DNA of 5,568 bases from an uncultured Eubacteriales bacterium (GTDB lineage: Bacteria; Bacillota; Clostridia; Oscillospirales; Acutalibacteraceae): positions 1 to 5,568 of the forward strand of contig CAKUMQ010000104.1 of NCBI GenBank assembly GCA_934667845.1. The letters are read 5' to 3'. Under the pieces are notes generated by a model that saw only the letters and a list, made by a program, of their open reading frames with translations, did no database searches and was not told the origin of the DNA. Both the position numbers and the translations under genes were made by a program. This document shows, piece by piece, positions 1 through 5,167 of this stretch; within the stretch, counting starts at the first letter, position 1; each line of letters starts with the position of its first letter.

Positions 1-232
1 TCCGCAGCGTTCCCACTATGCTGCTCTTCCGCGGCGGAAGCGTCACGGACACACTTGTCGGCGCAGTCGGCAAGGATTACCCTGTCATAACCGAATGCCG
101 CCGCGCTGCGGATGATAGTGCCCACATTTCCCGGGTCGCGCACTGCCTCAAGCATTATAACGCTCTCGTTCTCTCCTATGCTGCCGTCGCCGCCCGGCAT
201 ACGGCACACGAACATAAGTCCGTCGGGGGTGC
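1..232 (-). other. SpoU/TrmH 2'-O-methyltransferase catalytic-domain fragment, in frame with the secreted protein
   Basis: Residues 764-821 of the upstream frame read like the beginning of a SpoU (TrmH/RlmB-type) catalytic domain. There is a TPDGLMFVCRMP strand, then VIMLEAVRDPGNVGTIIRSA and AFGYDRVILADCAD, containing the family's motif 1 (N798-x-G-x3-R804-x-A-x2-FG). Known members methylate the ribose 2'-OH of tRNA or rRNA in the cytoplasm using SAM, through a knotted fold. The N-terminal RNA-binding half normally found before this point is absent and is replaced by the secreted protein. The SAM-binding knot would lie beyond the window. Codon choice also shifts here: ATA at 781 and 788, AGG at 813 and GTA at 814, against almost uniform ATC, CGC and GTG/GTC upstream. 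After residue 821 the resemblance fades. The domain match is strong; whether the fusion is biological is open. Confidence 0.75.
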
Positions 233-2519
233 TGTCGGCGGGGGTATCCTTTCCGCCCGCCGGACGCGTTGCGGTCGAGCCGGAATTTCCGCCGGTCGTG
301 GTCGTCGTTGTCGCTCCGCCGGTCAGCCGCTGCTGCGCGGTCGTCAGCCCGTACACGATCCACGAGACCTGCTCCTGGTTGCCGACGTCCTGTTTGCTGC
401 CGTCCGTTTTCCAGACCTCGGCATACACCTTATCGGAATTTTCCCGCAGGAAGCGCAGCAGCTCACTCAGGCGGCTCGTGTCTCCGACAGAGGAGTTATA
501 CAAAAGCTCATAGCCGACCATGCGGCCGACGATATGGTTGCCGCGGCCGTGGACACGGGGCGAATTGCCGTGGCTCTGGTGCTTACAGGCAAGATCGTCA
601 TACGGATAGTAGATATCCGGCATGGCGACGCCGTTAAAATTGCAGGAGCCGAGCTGGCGATGCCATTTATAGGTGTTCGCCATCACGGTCTTGTCCATCG
701 CATACCATTCCGCCGCGACCGGCGCATAGCACACAAACGAGAACACCGGCACCGCGCGGTTGTCGGAATAGTCCATGTCAAGGCGGTCGGTGTAGACCGG
801 CTCGCGGCCGAGCATATCGCTCTTGATGATCATATACTTGTTTACGCCGTTCGCGATCTTGTCGGCGATGGTCTGCCAGTCCGCCGCAAGTGTCGTTTCA
901 CCCTGCTTTTTCGCGATGCCGCTCAGCTCATGCAGTGCCTGCGACGTAAAGCAGTTCGTCATCAGATCCATCGTCCGCATCATATGCAGCGTATGTTCAA
1001 AATTGGGGTTGATCACCAGCGAATAGGTGGGATGCATATACTGCTTGGCGTGGTCCTTGACAAAATAGTTGGCAAATTTCTTGACAGTCGCCCAGGTCTC
1101 CTTGAAAAATGCGGTCTTTTCCGCACAATCCTTGGCGCGCTCCATATACAGGCACCAGCTGTGCAGCAGCATATAATGCGCGTCCACCTGAATCATGGAA
1201 TCCGCCGGTTGAATGGTGGATCTGCGGCAGTCGTAGTAGGCATCGCCGGTCACGGTCTGCTTTTTGCCGTTTTCCGTGCGGGAGGTCACACAGCTGTTCC
1301 CGCTCTTTTTGCCGTACCACACGATGCTGTCTGCCGCCGACGAAGCGGCGGACAGCGTCAGATAGTAGCTGTCGCCCGCTTTTGTGCCGCCTGCCGGGAG
1401 GGAGAAGGGAAACGTCACCCAGCCGCCGTCGGCAGTCAGAGACGCCGCCGATACCGTCACGCTGTCGATCTTCTGCCCTTTTTCATCCGTGCCTTTATAC
1501 AGCGTGGCAGTCACATTGCCGGCGGCACCGCTCTTTTTGCCCAGCACGACCCGCACCGCCGTCACAACGTCATTGCCTGACACCTTGGCGGGCAGCACCT
1601 GCCCGACCGCCGCGCCCTTGCCGAACGTCGCGACCGCCTCTCTCCCGGAGGGCGCCGCCTCCGGCTTTTCGGCGGTATTGAGTCCGAACCAGATTGCGTG
1701 GCTTTTGGTCGCCCAGCCCTTGTCATAGTTGTACGATTCACCTGTGCCGGTGCTGCCGAACACCGCCGCGCCGGACGCGTCGGCGGCGGACTGCACGACG
1801 ACGTAATACGTTTGGCCGGGCGTCACGCTGACCGCCTTCGGAAAGGTAAACGTTTTCCAGCCCGTACCGCTGCCCGTTCCGCCCGTCGCCTTGCCGCGCG
1901 CGGCGGCGAGATCGCCGGTGTAGCTGTCCATGATGTACACCGTCGTTTTGGCTGCGCCGTTCATATACAGCCGGATGTCCTCGATCGACGGATCGGAGGG
2001 CGTGATCTTAAACGCGCAGGCATTGTTCGGCTGCTTGGTGCCATAGAGCGCCTTGGGCGTTCCGCTGCCGAAAAAACCGTTTTTGCCGTCGTTTCTCGGT
2101 CCTGCGGCGGCAGGCGCATTCGTGTTGCCGTAGGCGGTGTCCGTCAACGGCGCGACCACGCGGATGGTGTAATCCATCCCCATCTCCTCGTGATAGCGGA
2201 TCATATACTCAAGCAGGCTGCGCGCATATTCGTCGTCGCCGCGCGCAAGATGCGCCATCGCCTGGATCGAGGCGTCGCGCACAAACATGCCGTTGTAGGC
2301 GCCGGTCAGCGAAGTCTGCGCATAGCCGCGCTCGGTCAGCCGGTCACAAAGTGACTGATAGCTGCTTTCGAGCAGCGTCTTGTCCGCCGTGTTCAGCGTC
2401 AGCTTGCTGCCCGCGGCAGAGGCGGCAGAGGCGGCAAAGCTGTCGCCGATGCAGAAGCCGCTCACCAGCAGCGCGCAGGCAGAAGCCGCCGCCAGCAGGC
2501 GCACCCGGTGTTTTTTCAT
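1..2519 (-). CDS. Secreted six-hairpin glycosidase-like protein with SpoU-like tail (C-terminus beyond window)
   Basis: The gene reads leftward from ATG at 2519 with 839 residues visible and no stop before the edge. The start is fixed by a GAGGGA ribosome site 8 nt upstream and a sigma-A promoter. Residues 1-29 form a signal peptide (basic KKHRVR, hydrophobic 8-25, probable cleavage after SFA at 27-29), so the body should be exported. Residues about 45-140 and 436-733 are helical with toroid-like motifs: GMFVRDAS at 77-84, IQVDAHYM at 443-450 and DVGNQEQVSW at 711-720. These resemble (alpha/alpha)6-barrel glycosidases; the acidic residues there are candidate catalytic residues, but I cannot name a GH family. 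Two beta-rich modules (about 165-282 and 293-410; both contain a YY strand and end in W(F/Y)G) interrupt the barrel and may bind carbohydrate. A Gly/Thr linker follows (734-763, six Thr at 737-742). From about 764 the sequence becomes SpoU-like. The gene call is secure; the function is an inference. Confidence 0.8.
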   Translation of the reverse strand, partial: MKKHRVRLLAAASACALLVSGFCIGDSFAASAASAAGSKLTLNTADKTLLESSYQSLCDRLTERGYAQTSLTGAYNGMFVRDASIQAMAHLARGDDEYARSLLEYMIRYHEEMGMDYTIRVVAPLTDTAYGNTNAPAAAGPRNDGKNGFFGSGTPKALYGTKQPNNACAFKITPSDPSIEDIRLYMNGAAKTTVYIMDSYTGDLAAARGKATGGTGSGTGWKTFTFPKAVSVTPGQTYYVVVQSAADASGAAVFGSTGTGESYNYDKGWATKSHAIWFGLNTAEKPEAAPSGREAVATFGKGAAVGQVLPAKVSGNDVVTAVRVVLGKKSGAAGNVTATLYKGTDEKGQKIDSVTVSAASLTADGGWVTFPFSLPAGGTKAGDSYYLTLSAASSAADSIVWYGKKSGNSCVTSRTENGKKQTVTGDAYYDCRRSTIQPADSMIQVDAHYMLLHSWCLYMERAKDCAEKTAFFKETWATVKKFANYFVKDHAKQYMHPTYSLVINPNFEHTLHMMRTMDLMTNCFTSQALHELSGIAKKQGETTLAADWQTIADKIANGVNKYMIIKSDMLGREPVYTDRLDMDYSDNRAVPVFSFVCYAPVAAEWYAMDKTVMANTYKWHRQLGSCNFNGVAMPDIYYPYDDLACKHQSHGNSPRVHGRGNHIVGRMVGYELLYNSSVGDTSRLSELLRFLRENSDKVYAEVWKTDGSKQDVGNQEQVSWIVYGLTTAQQRLTGGATTTTTTGGNSGSTATRPAGGKDTPADSTPDGLMFVCRMPGGDGSIGENESVIMLEAVRDPGNVGTIIRSAAAFGYDRVILADCADKCVRDASAAEEQHSGNAA

Positions 2520-2527
2520 GTGTTTCG

Positions 2528-2533
2528 TCCCTC
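2528..2533 (-). promoter_or_regulatory. Ribosome binding site of the secreted glycosidase-like gene
   Basis: On the minus strand GAGGGA lies 8 nt before ATG 2519. It decides the start: the ATG is followed directly by a textbook signal peptide. Confidence 0.75.
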
Positions 2534-2536
2534 TTT

Positions 2537-2553
2537 CATTTGTATTTCAAATG
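2537..2553 (-). repeat. Inverted repeat in the leader of the secreted-protein gene
   Basis: CATTTG (2537-2542) and CAAATG (2548-2553) are exact inverted repeats around 5 nt. They lie between the -10 box and the ribosome site, so they are in the 5' leader or at the transcription start. The size and position fit a repressor operator or a small hairpin. No regulator gene is in the window, and AT-rich short palindromes also occur by chance. Confidence 0.4.
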
Positions 2554-2567
2554 TAAAGCTATATATT

Positions 2568-2596
2568 ATAATACACGAAACAAATCAACTTGTCAA
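2568..2596 (-). promoter_or_regulatory. Sigma-A promoter of the secreted glycosidase-like gene
   Basis: On the minus strand there is a consensus -35 TTGACA (2596-2591), a 17-nt spacer, and -10 TATTAT (2573-2568). An overlapping perfect TATAAT lies at 2570-2565 but with a 20-nt spacing. Transcription should start near 2561, giving a leader of about 42 nt. The exact -35 with the optimal spacer suggests a strong housekeeping promoter. Confidence 0.85.
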
Positions 2597-2683
2597 CCCC
2601 GTTTTTGACTCTGCATCTCGCATTTCGGTTGAGTATTGTCTTTATTTTTCCGTATTTTCTTTTTCTCTGGGTCGTGTCACAAG

Positions 2684-2724
2684 AAAAACCGTTCTTATTT
2701 GTAATACAAATAAGAACGGTTTTT
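2684..2724 (-). terminator. Terminator of the MATE gene, potentially bidirectional
   Basis: A perfect 20-bp inverted repeat (2684-2703 and 2705-2724) surrounds a single central base. The outermost five bases are A on the left and T on the right, so either strand gives a stem ending in a U-run. It lies 45 nt after the stop of the MATE gene, which it should terminate. It also separates that gene from the promoter at 2596. No plus-strand gene reads into it. Confidence 0.85.
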
Positions 2725-2750
2725 ATAGATTGCTTTCCCCGTCCCTGATT

Positions 2751-2769
2751 ACCGGTGGGGCGAACCGGT
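2751..2769. repeat. Small inverted repeat at the MATE stop codon
   Basis: ACCGGT occurs at 2751-2756 and 2764-2769, separated by 7 nt, and can form a short hairpin touching the stop codon of the efflux gene (2771-2769). No T-run follows, so it is not a terminator by itself. It may only protect the mRNA end, or be coincidental. Confidence 0.3.
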
Positions 2770-4151
2770 CACTCCGCCGCCCTTTCCTTTTCCGCCAGCT
2801 GTGCGGATTTATCGGTATTCGGCGTGGCATAGAGGAAGTGCAGAATAAAGGGAATGCTGATCAGCCCGGTCAGCGTATCGGCAATCGGCTGCGCCAGACG
2901 CAGCCCGGTCAGCCCGCCGAAGGTGCTGCCCAAAAGCAGCGCCGGGATCAGCAATATTCCCGACCGCAGCAGCGACAAAAACGACGCCACGCCCGCCTGT
3001 CGGATGCTCTGGTACAGCATATTCACCGGCACGGACAGCGGCAGGAACAGCATACCGACCGAAGCCGCGCGCAGGGCAAAGCCGCCGATGCGCACCACTT
3101 CCTCGCTTTTCTGGAACACCCGCACGATCGGCTCGGCAAAGCACAGTCCGCCGACCGCCATCGGTCCCACCAGAGCAAAGCCGAACAGGGTCGTGAAGAT
3201 CAATCCCTTTTTCACGCGGTCATATTCCCGCGCGCGGTGGTTAAACGATGCCACCGGCTGAAAGCCCTGCCCGATGCCCAGCCCGACGCACATCACGAGC
3301 ATGGAATAGCGGTTCACCACGCTCATGGCGGCAATCGCCGCATCGCCGAACGGCTTGGTCAGGTGATTTAAAAGCCCGTTGGAAAGCGAGGACAGCCCCT
3401 GTCGGATGAGCGAGGGCAGACCGACCCGCACAATGGACAGATATACCTGCCCGTCGCGGCTGACCGCCCGCAGGCGGATGGTGCTCTGCGCCTTGCGCAA
3501 ATACATCGCCAGCAGAATAAAGAAGCTGACCGCCTGGGACACGGCGGTGGACAGTCCCGCACCGTAGACCCCCATGTTGCCGATGCGGATCAGCAGATAG
3601 TCGCCGAGTATGTTGAGCAATCCGCCCGCCGTCAGTCCGATCATCGCGTAAAACGCCTTGCCCTCGTACCGCAGGTTGTTGTTCAGGATCAGTGAACAGA
3701 TCATAAACGGGCAGGAGATCAGCACCCACATCCCGTAGTCACAGGCATAGGGCAGGATGGTCTCCGTGCTGCCCAAAAGCCGCATAAACGGCGCAAGCCA
3801 GATCAGACCGCCCGCCGCCAGCAGCAGCCCCGCCGTGCCGCCCGTGAAAAACGCCGTAGAGACATAGGTCGTCCCCTCGCGCGGGTTTTTATCCGCCAGC
3901 GCCTTGGCAACAAATGTGCCCGACCCGTGTCCGAGCATAAAAGCGATCGCCTGGATGATCGCCTGAAGTGTAAACAAAATGCCGGTCGCCGCCTGGGCGC
4001 TCTCCCCGAGCGTGCCGACAAAATAGGTGTCGGCGAGATTGTAAATGCTGCTGATCAGCATAGACACCGTCGTTGGGATCCCCAGCCGCACGATCAGCCG
4101 CGAGACCGGCGTTTCGGTCATTTTCCGGTAATACGCCTCTGCTTTTGTCAC
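2769..4151 (-). CDS. MATE-family multidrug efflux transporter (MepA/DinF-like)
   Basis: This is a complete 460-residue membrane protein, the usual MATE length (about 440-480), with roughly 12 hydrophobic segments. Family members exchange Na+ or H+ for cationic drugs, dyes or other small organics across the cytoplasmic membrane. The N-terminal lobe opens with the MATE signature around IPTTVSMLISSIYNLADTY (25-43), including the conserved TM1 acidic residue D41. Internal pseudo-repeat features recur in the second lobe (GLPSLIRQGLSS, and VVNRYSMLVMCVGLGIGQGFQP). The start is GTG at 4151, chosen because an AAGGGGG ribosome site lies 7 nt upstream and the protein then begins with the normal short amphipathic lead-in. 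It is a monocistronic unit with its own promoter (4229-4201) and terminator (2724-2684). The substrate cannot be told from sequence. The MepA/DinF placement is by general resemblance only. Confidence 0.95.
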   Translation of the reverse strand: MTKAEAYYRKMTETPVSRLIVRLGIPTTVSMLISSIYNLADTYFVGTLGESAQAATGILFTLQAIIQAIAFMLGHGSGTFVAKALADKNPREGTTYVSTAFFTGGTAGLLLAAGGLIWLAPFMRLLGSTETILPYACDYGMWVLISCPFMICSLILNNNLRYEGKAFYAMIGLTAGGLLNILGDYLLIRIGNMGVYGAGLSTAVSQAVSFFILLAMYLRKAQSTIRLRAVSRDGQVYLSIVRVGLPSLIRQGLSSLSNGLLNHLTKPFGDAAIAAMSVVNRYSMLVMCVGLGIGQGFQPVASFNHRAREYDRVKKGLIFTTLFGFALVGPMAVGGLCFAEPIVRVFQKSEEVVRIGGFALRAASVGMLFLPLSVPVNMLYQSIRQAGVASFLSLLRSGILLIPALLLGSTFGGLTGLRLAQPIADTLTGLISIPFILHFLYATPNTDKSAQLAEKERAAE

Positions 4152-4176
4152 TGCGTTTCCCCCTTTTTCTCTGTCC

Positions 4177-4192
4177 TGCCGTCAAGACGGCA
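4177..4192 (-). promoter_or_regulatory. Operator-like palindrome downstream of the MATE promoter
   Basis: TGCCGTC (4177-4183) and GACGGCA (4186-4192) form a 7-bp perfect inverted repeat around two bases. They lie just downstream of the expected MATE transcription start (about 4194) and upstream of its ribosome site. A repressor bound here would block transcription, as is common for drug pumps. No regulator gene (MarR, TetR or MerR type) is present in the window. The RNA form would be a weak hairpin with too small a loop, which favours a DNA site. Confidence 0.4.
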
Positions 4193-4200
4193 ACAGATAC

Positions 4201-4229
4201 AGTTTACCACACTCCCCCGCATTTTTCAA
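4201..4229 (-). promoter_or_regulatory. Sigma-A promoter of the MATE gene
   Basis: On the minus strand: -35 TTGAAA (4229-4224, 5/6 to consensus), a 17-nt spacer, and -10 TAAACT (4206-4201, 4/6). The predicted leader is about 43 nt. This is a moderate promoter, consistent with a regulated pump. Confidence 0.65.
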
Positions 4230-4259
4230 ACGCTTTTATCCGCTTTTTCCGCGGATCCT

Positions 4260-4288
4260 GCATATTTTATCCACGCAGGGACACACTT
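4260..4288 (+). promoter_or_regulatory. Possible forespore (sigma-F/G type) promoter for the Gln/Asn-rich gene
   Basis: GCATA (4260-4264) matches the -35 of forespore sigma factors. With a 17-nt spacer, CACACTT (4282-4288) matches 5/7 of the sigma-G -10 (CATWHTA). With a 14-nt spacer, GGACACACTT (4279-4288) partly fits the sigma-F -10 (GGNNANAWTR). No convincing sigma-A -35/-10 pair was found between 4152 and 4320; the TACAAT at 4313-4318 lacks a -35 and sits almost on the ribosome site. The motifs are short, so this is suggestive only. Confidence 0.35.
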
Positions 4289-4294
4289 ATGCCA

Positions 4295-4310
4295 TGCGGG
4301 CTGTCCCGCA
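4295..4310 (+). other. Leader hairpin before the Gln/Asn-rich gene
   Basis: TGCGGG (4295-4300) pairs with CCCGCA (4305-4310) around a CTGT loop. It stands at the expected 5' end of the transcript, 12 nt before the ribosome site. A 5'-terminal hairpin of this kind often stabilises mRNA. No U-run follows it, so it is not an attenuator. Confidence 0.45.
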
Positions 4311-4322
4311 AATACAATAAAA

Positions 4323-4327
4323 AAGGA
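4323..4327 (+). promoter_or_regulatory. Ribosome binding site of the Gln/Asn-rich gene
   Basis: AAGGA (4323-4327), extended by TG, lies 9 nt before ATG 4337. It is the main evidence that this short reading frame is translated. Confidence 0.7.
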
Positions 4328-4336
4328 TGACTGTTT

Positions 4337-4477
4337 ATGGAGAACCGTAACCAGCAGCAGAATCAACAGAATCAACAGAATCAGCAGAACCAGAAAAACC
4401 AGAAAAACCAGCAGAACCAGAAGAATCAGAAGCAGGATCAGCAGAACCGCAAGCAGAATCAGAACGAGAACTTCTGA
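4337..4477 (+). CDS. Gln/Asn-rich 46-residue small protein, function unknown
   Basis: The ATG follows an AAGGA ribosome site and the frame ends at TGA 4475-4477, just before a strong terminator, so it is a complete single-gene unit. The protein has 20 Gln and 14 Asn in 46 residues, five Lys, two Arg, three acidic residues, no Cys, and one aromatic, the final Phe. Most of it is a three-residue repeat of N-Q-(Q/K). It has no signal peptide or membrane segment and should be soluble, basic and disordered. I do not recognise a named family. Its composition recalls the Gln/Asn-rich gamma-type small acid-soluble spore proteins of bacilli, which serve as an amino acid store, but the characteristic gamma-type repeat is absent. 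A spore role is inference, weakly supported by the promoter-like motifs upstream. The long Leu/Ile-rich frame on the opposite strand is the antisense of this repeat. Confidence 0.8.
   Translation: MENRNQQQNQQNQQNQQNQKNQKNQQNQKNQKQDQQNRKQNQNENF
4358..4432 (+). repeat. Degenerate 9-nt coding repeat (Gln-Asn-Gln/Lys)
   Basis: Units of the form CAG AAY CAR/AAR run in tandem through residues 8-32 of the small protein. The first two units (4358-4375) are identical, and later ones vary mainly at third positions and by Gln/Lys exchange. The third-position drift shows selection on the peptide and age, rather than fresh slippage, though the identical units could still expand or contract. Confidence 0.75.
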
Positions 4478-4484
4478 TGCGGCA

Positions 4485-4528
4485 TGCGGGGGATCGGAAA
4501 AGCTGACCGATCCCCCGCACCCGTTTTT
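4485..4528 (+). terminator. Rho-independent terminator of the Gln/Asn-rich gene
   Basis: A perfect 13-bp GC-rich stem (4485-4497 with 4507-4519) around a 9-nt loop is followed by ACCCG and five T (4524-4528). It starts 8 nt after the stop codon. It isolates the small gene from mazF, so the two are probably not co-transcribed. Confidence 0.9.
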
Positions 4529-4574
4529 CGGGCGGGACATACACTGAAAACAGGGAGAGAAAATTTCTGTCCAT

Positions 4575-4604
4575 GTTTACCCTCCGTTTTTGCGGGGCAT
4601 ACTG
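4575..4604 (+). promoter_or_regulatory. Possible forespore (sigma-F type) promoter for mazF
   Basis: GTTTA (4575-4579) fits the sigma-F -35 GYWTA. After 15 nt, GGGCATACTG (4595-4604) fits the -10 GGNNANAWTR except for C at the W position. The same stretch read as CATACTG (4598-4604) matches 6/7 of the sigma-G -10. A sigma-A reading (TTTACC 4576-4581 with a poor -10) is weaker. The predicted leader is about 45 nt and carries a 7-bp hairpin (4615-4621 with 4626-4632, one G-U pair) before the ribosome site. The call rests on short motifs. Confidence 0.35.
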
Positions 4605-4643
4605 CCTATAGAGGCTTCCCGCAGACGGGAGGGCAAACCGCAC

Positions 4644-4648
4644 GGAGG
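4644..4648 (+). promoter_or_regulatory. Ribosome binding site of mazF
   Basis: GGAGG (4644-4648) lies 8 nt before ATG 4657. The near-consensus site implies efficient translation, notable for a toxin gene with no antitoxin gene translated ahead of it. Confidence 0.85.
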
Positions 4649-4656
4649 GATCAAAT

Positions 4657-5019
4657 ATGAACGTACACCGAGGCGATATCTATTATGCGGATCTGAGTCC
4701 GGTCGTCGGGTCGGAGCAGGGCGGCATCCGCCCCGTGCTCATTGTGCAAAACGATGTCGGCAACCGATTCAGTCCCACAGTCATTGCCGCTGCCATCACC
4801 AGTCAAAAGGACAAAGCCAAGCTGCCGACACACATCCAGCTTGACTGCACCGACAGCGGTCTGGTCAAGGATTCCATTGTGCTGCTGGAGCAAATCCGCA
4901 CACTCGATAAGCGGCGGCTGAAAGAGCATATGGGGCGTCTGGACGACGGCTCCATGCTGCGTATCGACGAGGCACTGTCCATCAGCTTCGGACTGCAGGA
5001 AAAGCACCGGGGTACATAA
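4657..5019 (+). CDS. mazF: MazF/PemK-family endoribonuclease toxin (EndoA-like)
   Basis: The complete 120-residue protein closely follows the B. subtilis MazF (EndoA/NdoA) pattern. It has RGDIYYADLSPVVGSEQGG at 5-23, RPVLIVQNDVGNRFSPT at 25-41, AAAIT at 44-48, KLPTH, and LLEQIRTLDKRRL. The residues known to be catalytic in the Bacillus enzyme, R25 and T48, are both present. Family members are dimeric, SH3-like-fold ribonucleases that cut mRNA at short single-stranded motifs; the Bacillus type cuts U^ACAU. Specificity here is inferred from that resemblance. MazF is normally encoded just after a small antitoxin gene, but the 179 nt before this ATG contain only a terminator, a promoter-like stretch and a hairpin, and no antitoxin follows. 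The toxin appears intact, so a partner elsewhere on the chromosome or tight regulation must restrain it. It ends with a slightly extended EKHRGT tail and its own terminator. Confidence 0.95.
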   Translation: MNVHRGDIYYADLSPVVGSEQGGIRPVLIVQNDVGNRFSPTVIAAAITSQKDKAKLPTHIQLDCTDSGLVKDSIVLLEQIRTLDKRRLKEHMGRLDDGSMLRIDEALSISFGLQEKHRGT

Positions 5020-5040
5020 GCCCCGGCCCGCAGTCTCTTC

Positions 5041-5071
5041 GCCTCCTGCCGAATCGGCAGGGGGCGGTTTT
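5041..5071 (+). terminator. Rho-independent terminator of mazF
   Basis: GCCTCCTGCCGA (5041-5052) pairs with TCGGCAGGGGGC (5054-5065), with one G-T wobble and a tight turn. GG and four T (5068-5071) follow. It lies 21 nt after the mazF stop codon. Confidence 0.75.
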
Positions 5072-5083
5072 GCTCTTCGGGGC

Positions 5084-5122
5084 AAAAAAAACGCGCAGAC
5101 CCGAAAACGGGTCTGCGCGTTT
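5084..5122 (-). terminator. Strong hairpin terminator, best oriented for the minus strand
   Basis: A 15-bp stem (5089-5103 with 5108-5122) closes an AAAA loop. On the minus strand it ends in a run of eight T (through 5083); on the plus strand only three T follow. It is therefore a much better terminator for leftward transcription, yet no minus-strand gene ends here within the window. It may be the remnant end of a convergent gene now displaced by the insertion sequence, or shield mazF from antisense reading. Confidence 0.7.
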
Positions 5123-5158
5123 CAGCCTGTCAAAGAACTACCCAAACGGCTCTGTTTC

Positions 5159-5167
5159 TGGTATAAT
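5159..5167 (+). promoter_or_regulatory. Extended -10 promoter of the transposase gene
   Basis: TGGTATAAT (5159-5167) is a perfect extended -10 (TGNTATAAT). No recognisable -35 occurs 16-18 nt upstream, as expected for this promoter type. Transcription from about 5174 would give a leader of only about 15 nt, carrying the GGGGGTGAT ribosome site (5177-5185). Confidence 0.7.

Noticed and set aside
18..1580. Long plus-strand open frame of 520 codons
   Set aside because: It lies opposite the secreted-protein gene. Its translation is Arg/His/Ala-rich with no family motifs, a usual shadow of a GC-rich gene. The minus frame has a promoter, ribosome site, signal peptide and family motifs.
2440..2519. 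Lipoprotein signal (Cys at residue 15 or 23 of the secreted protein)
   Set aside because: Neither Cys is preceded by a proper lipobox: Phe precedes C23, and C15 comes too early in the hydrophobic stretch. An ordinary signal peptidase I site at SFA (27-29) fits better.
4313..4318. TACAAT as a -10 box for the Gln/Asn-rich gene
   Set aside because: No -35 lies 16-18 nt upstream, and transcription would begin inside the ribosome binding site.
4358..4432. CRISPR-like or satellite array
   Set aside because: The 9-nt periodicity is in frame, degenerate at third codon positions and inside a gene with its own signals. There are no spacers or long repeats.
4226..4540. Minus-strand frame encoding a Leu/Ile/Val-rich, apparently membrane-spanning protein
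   Set aside because: The hydrophobic stretch is the antisense of the CAG/AAC repeats (Gln gives Leu, Asn gives Val/Ile). The plus frame has the ribosome site and the terminator in the right orientation.
3927..4547. 206-codon plus-strand frame across the MATE start and the Gln/Asn gene
   Set aside because: It runs antisense to the MATE N-terminus, then across the divergent promoters and the small gene in a different frame, with no ribosome site and no coherent domain.
4573..4611. 12-codon plus-strand frame before mazF (MFTLRFCGAYCL)
   Set aside because: It is poorly spaced from the GGGAGAG upstream, has no repeat of regulatory codons, and overlaps the promoter-like boxes. It is too short to be an antitoxin and unlikely to be a leader peptide.
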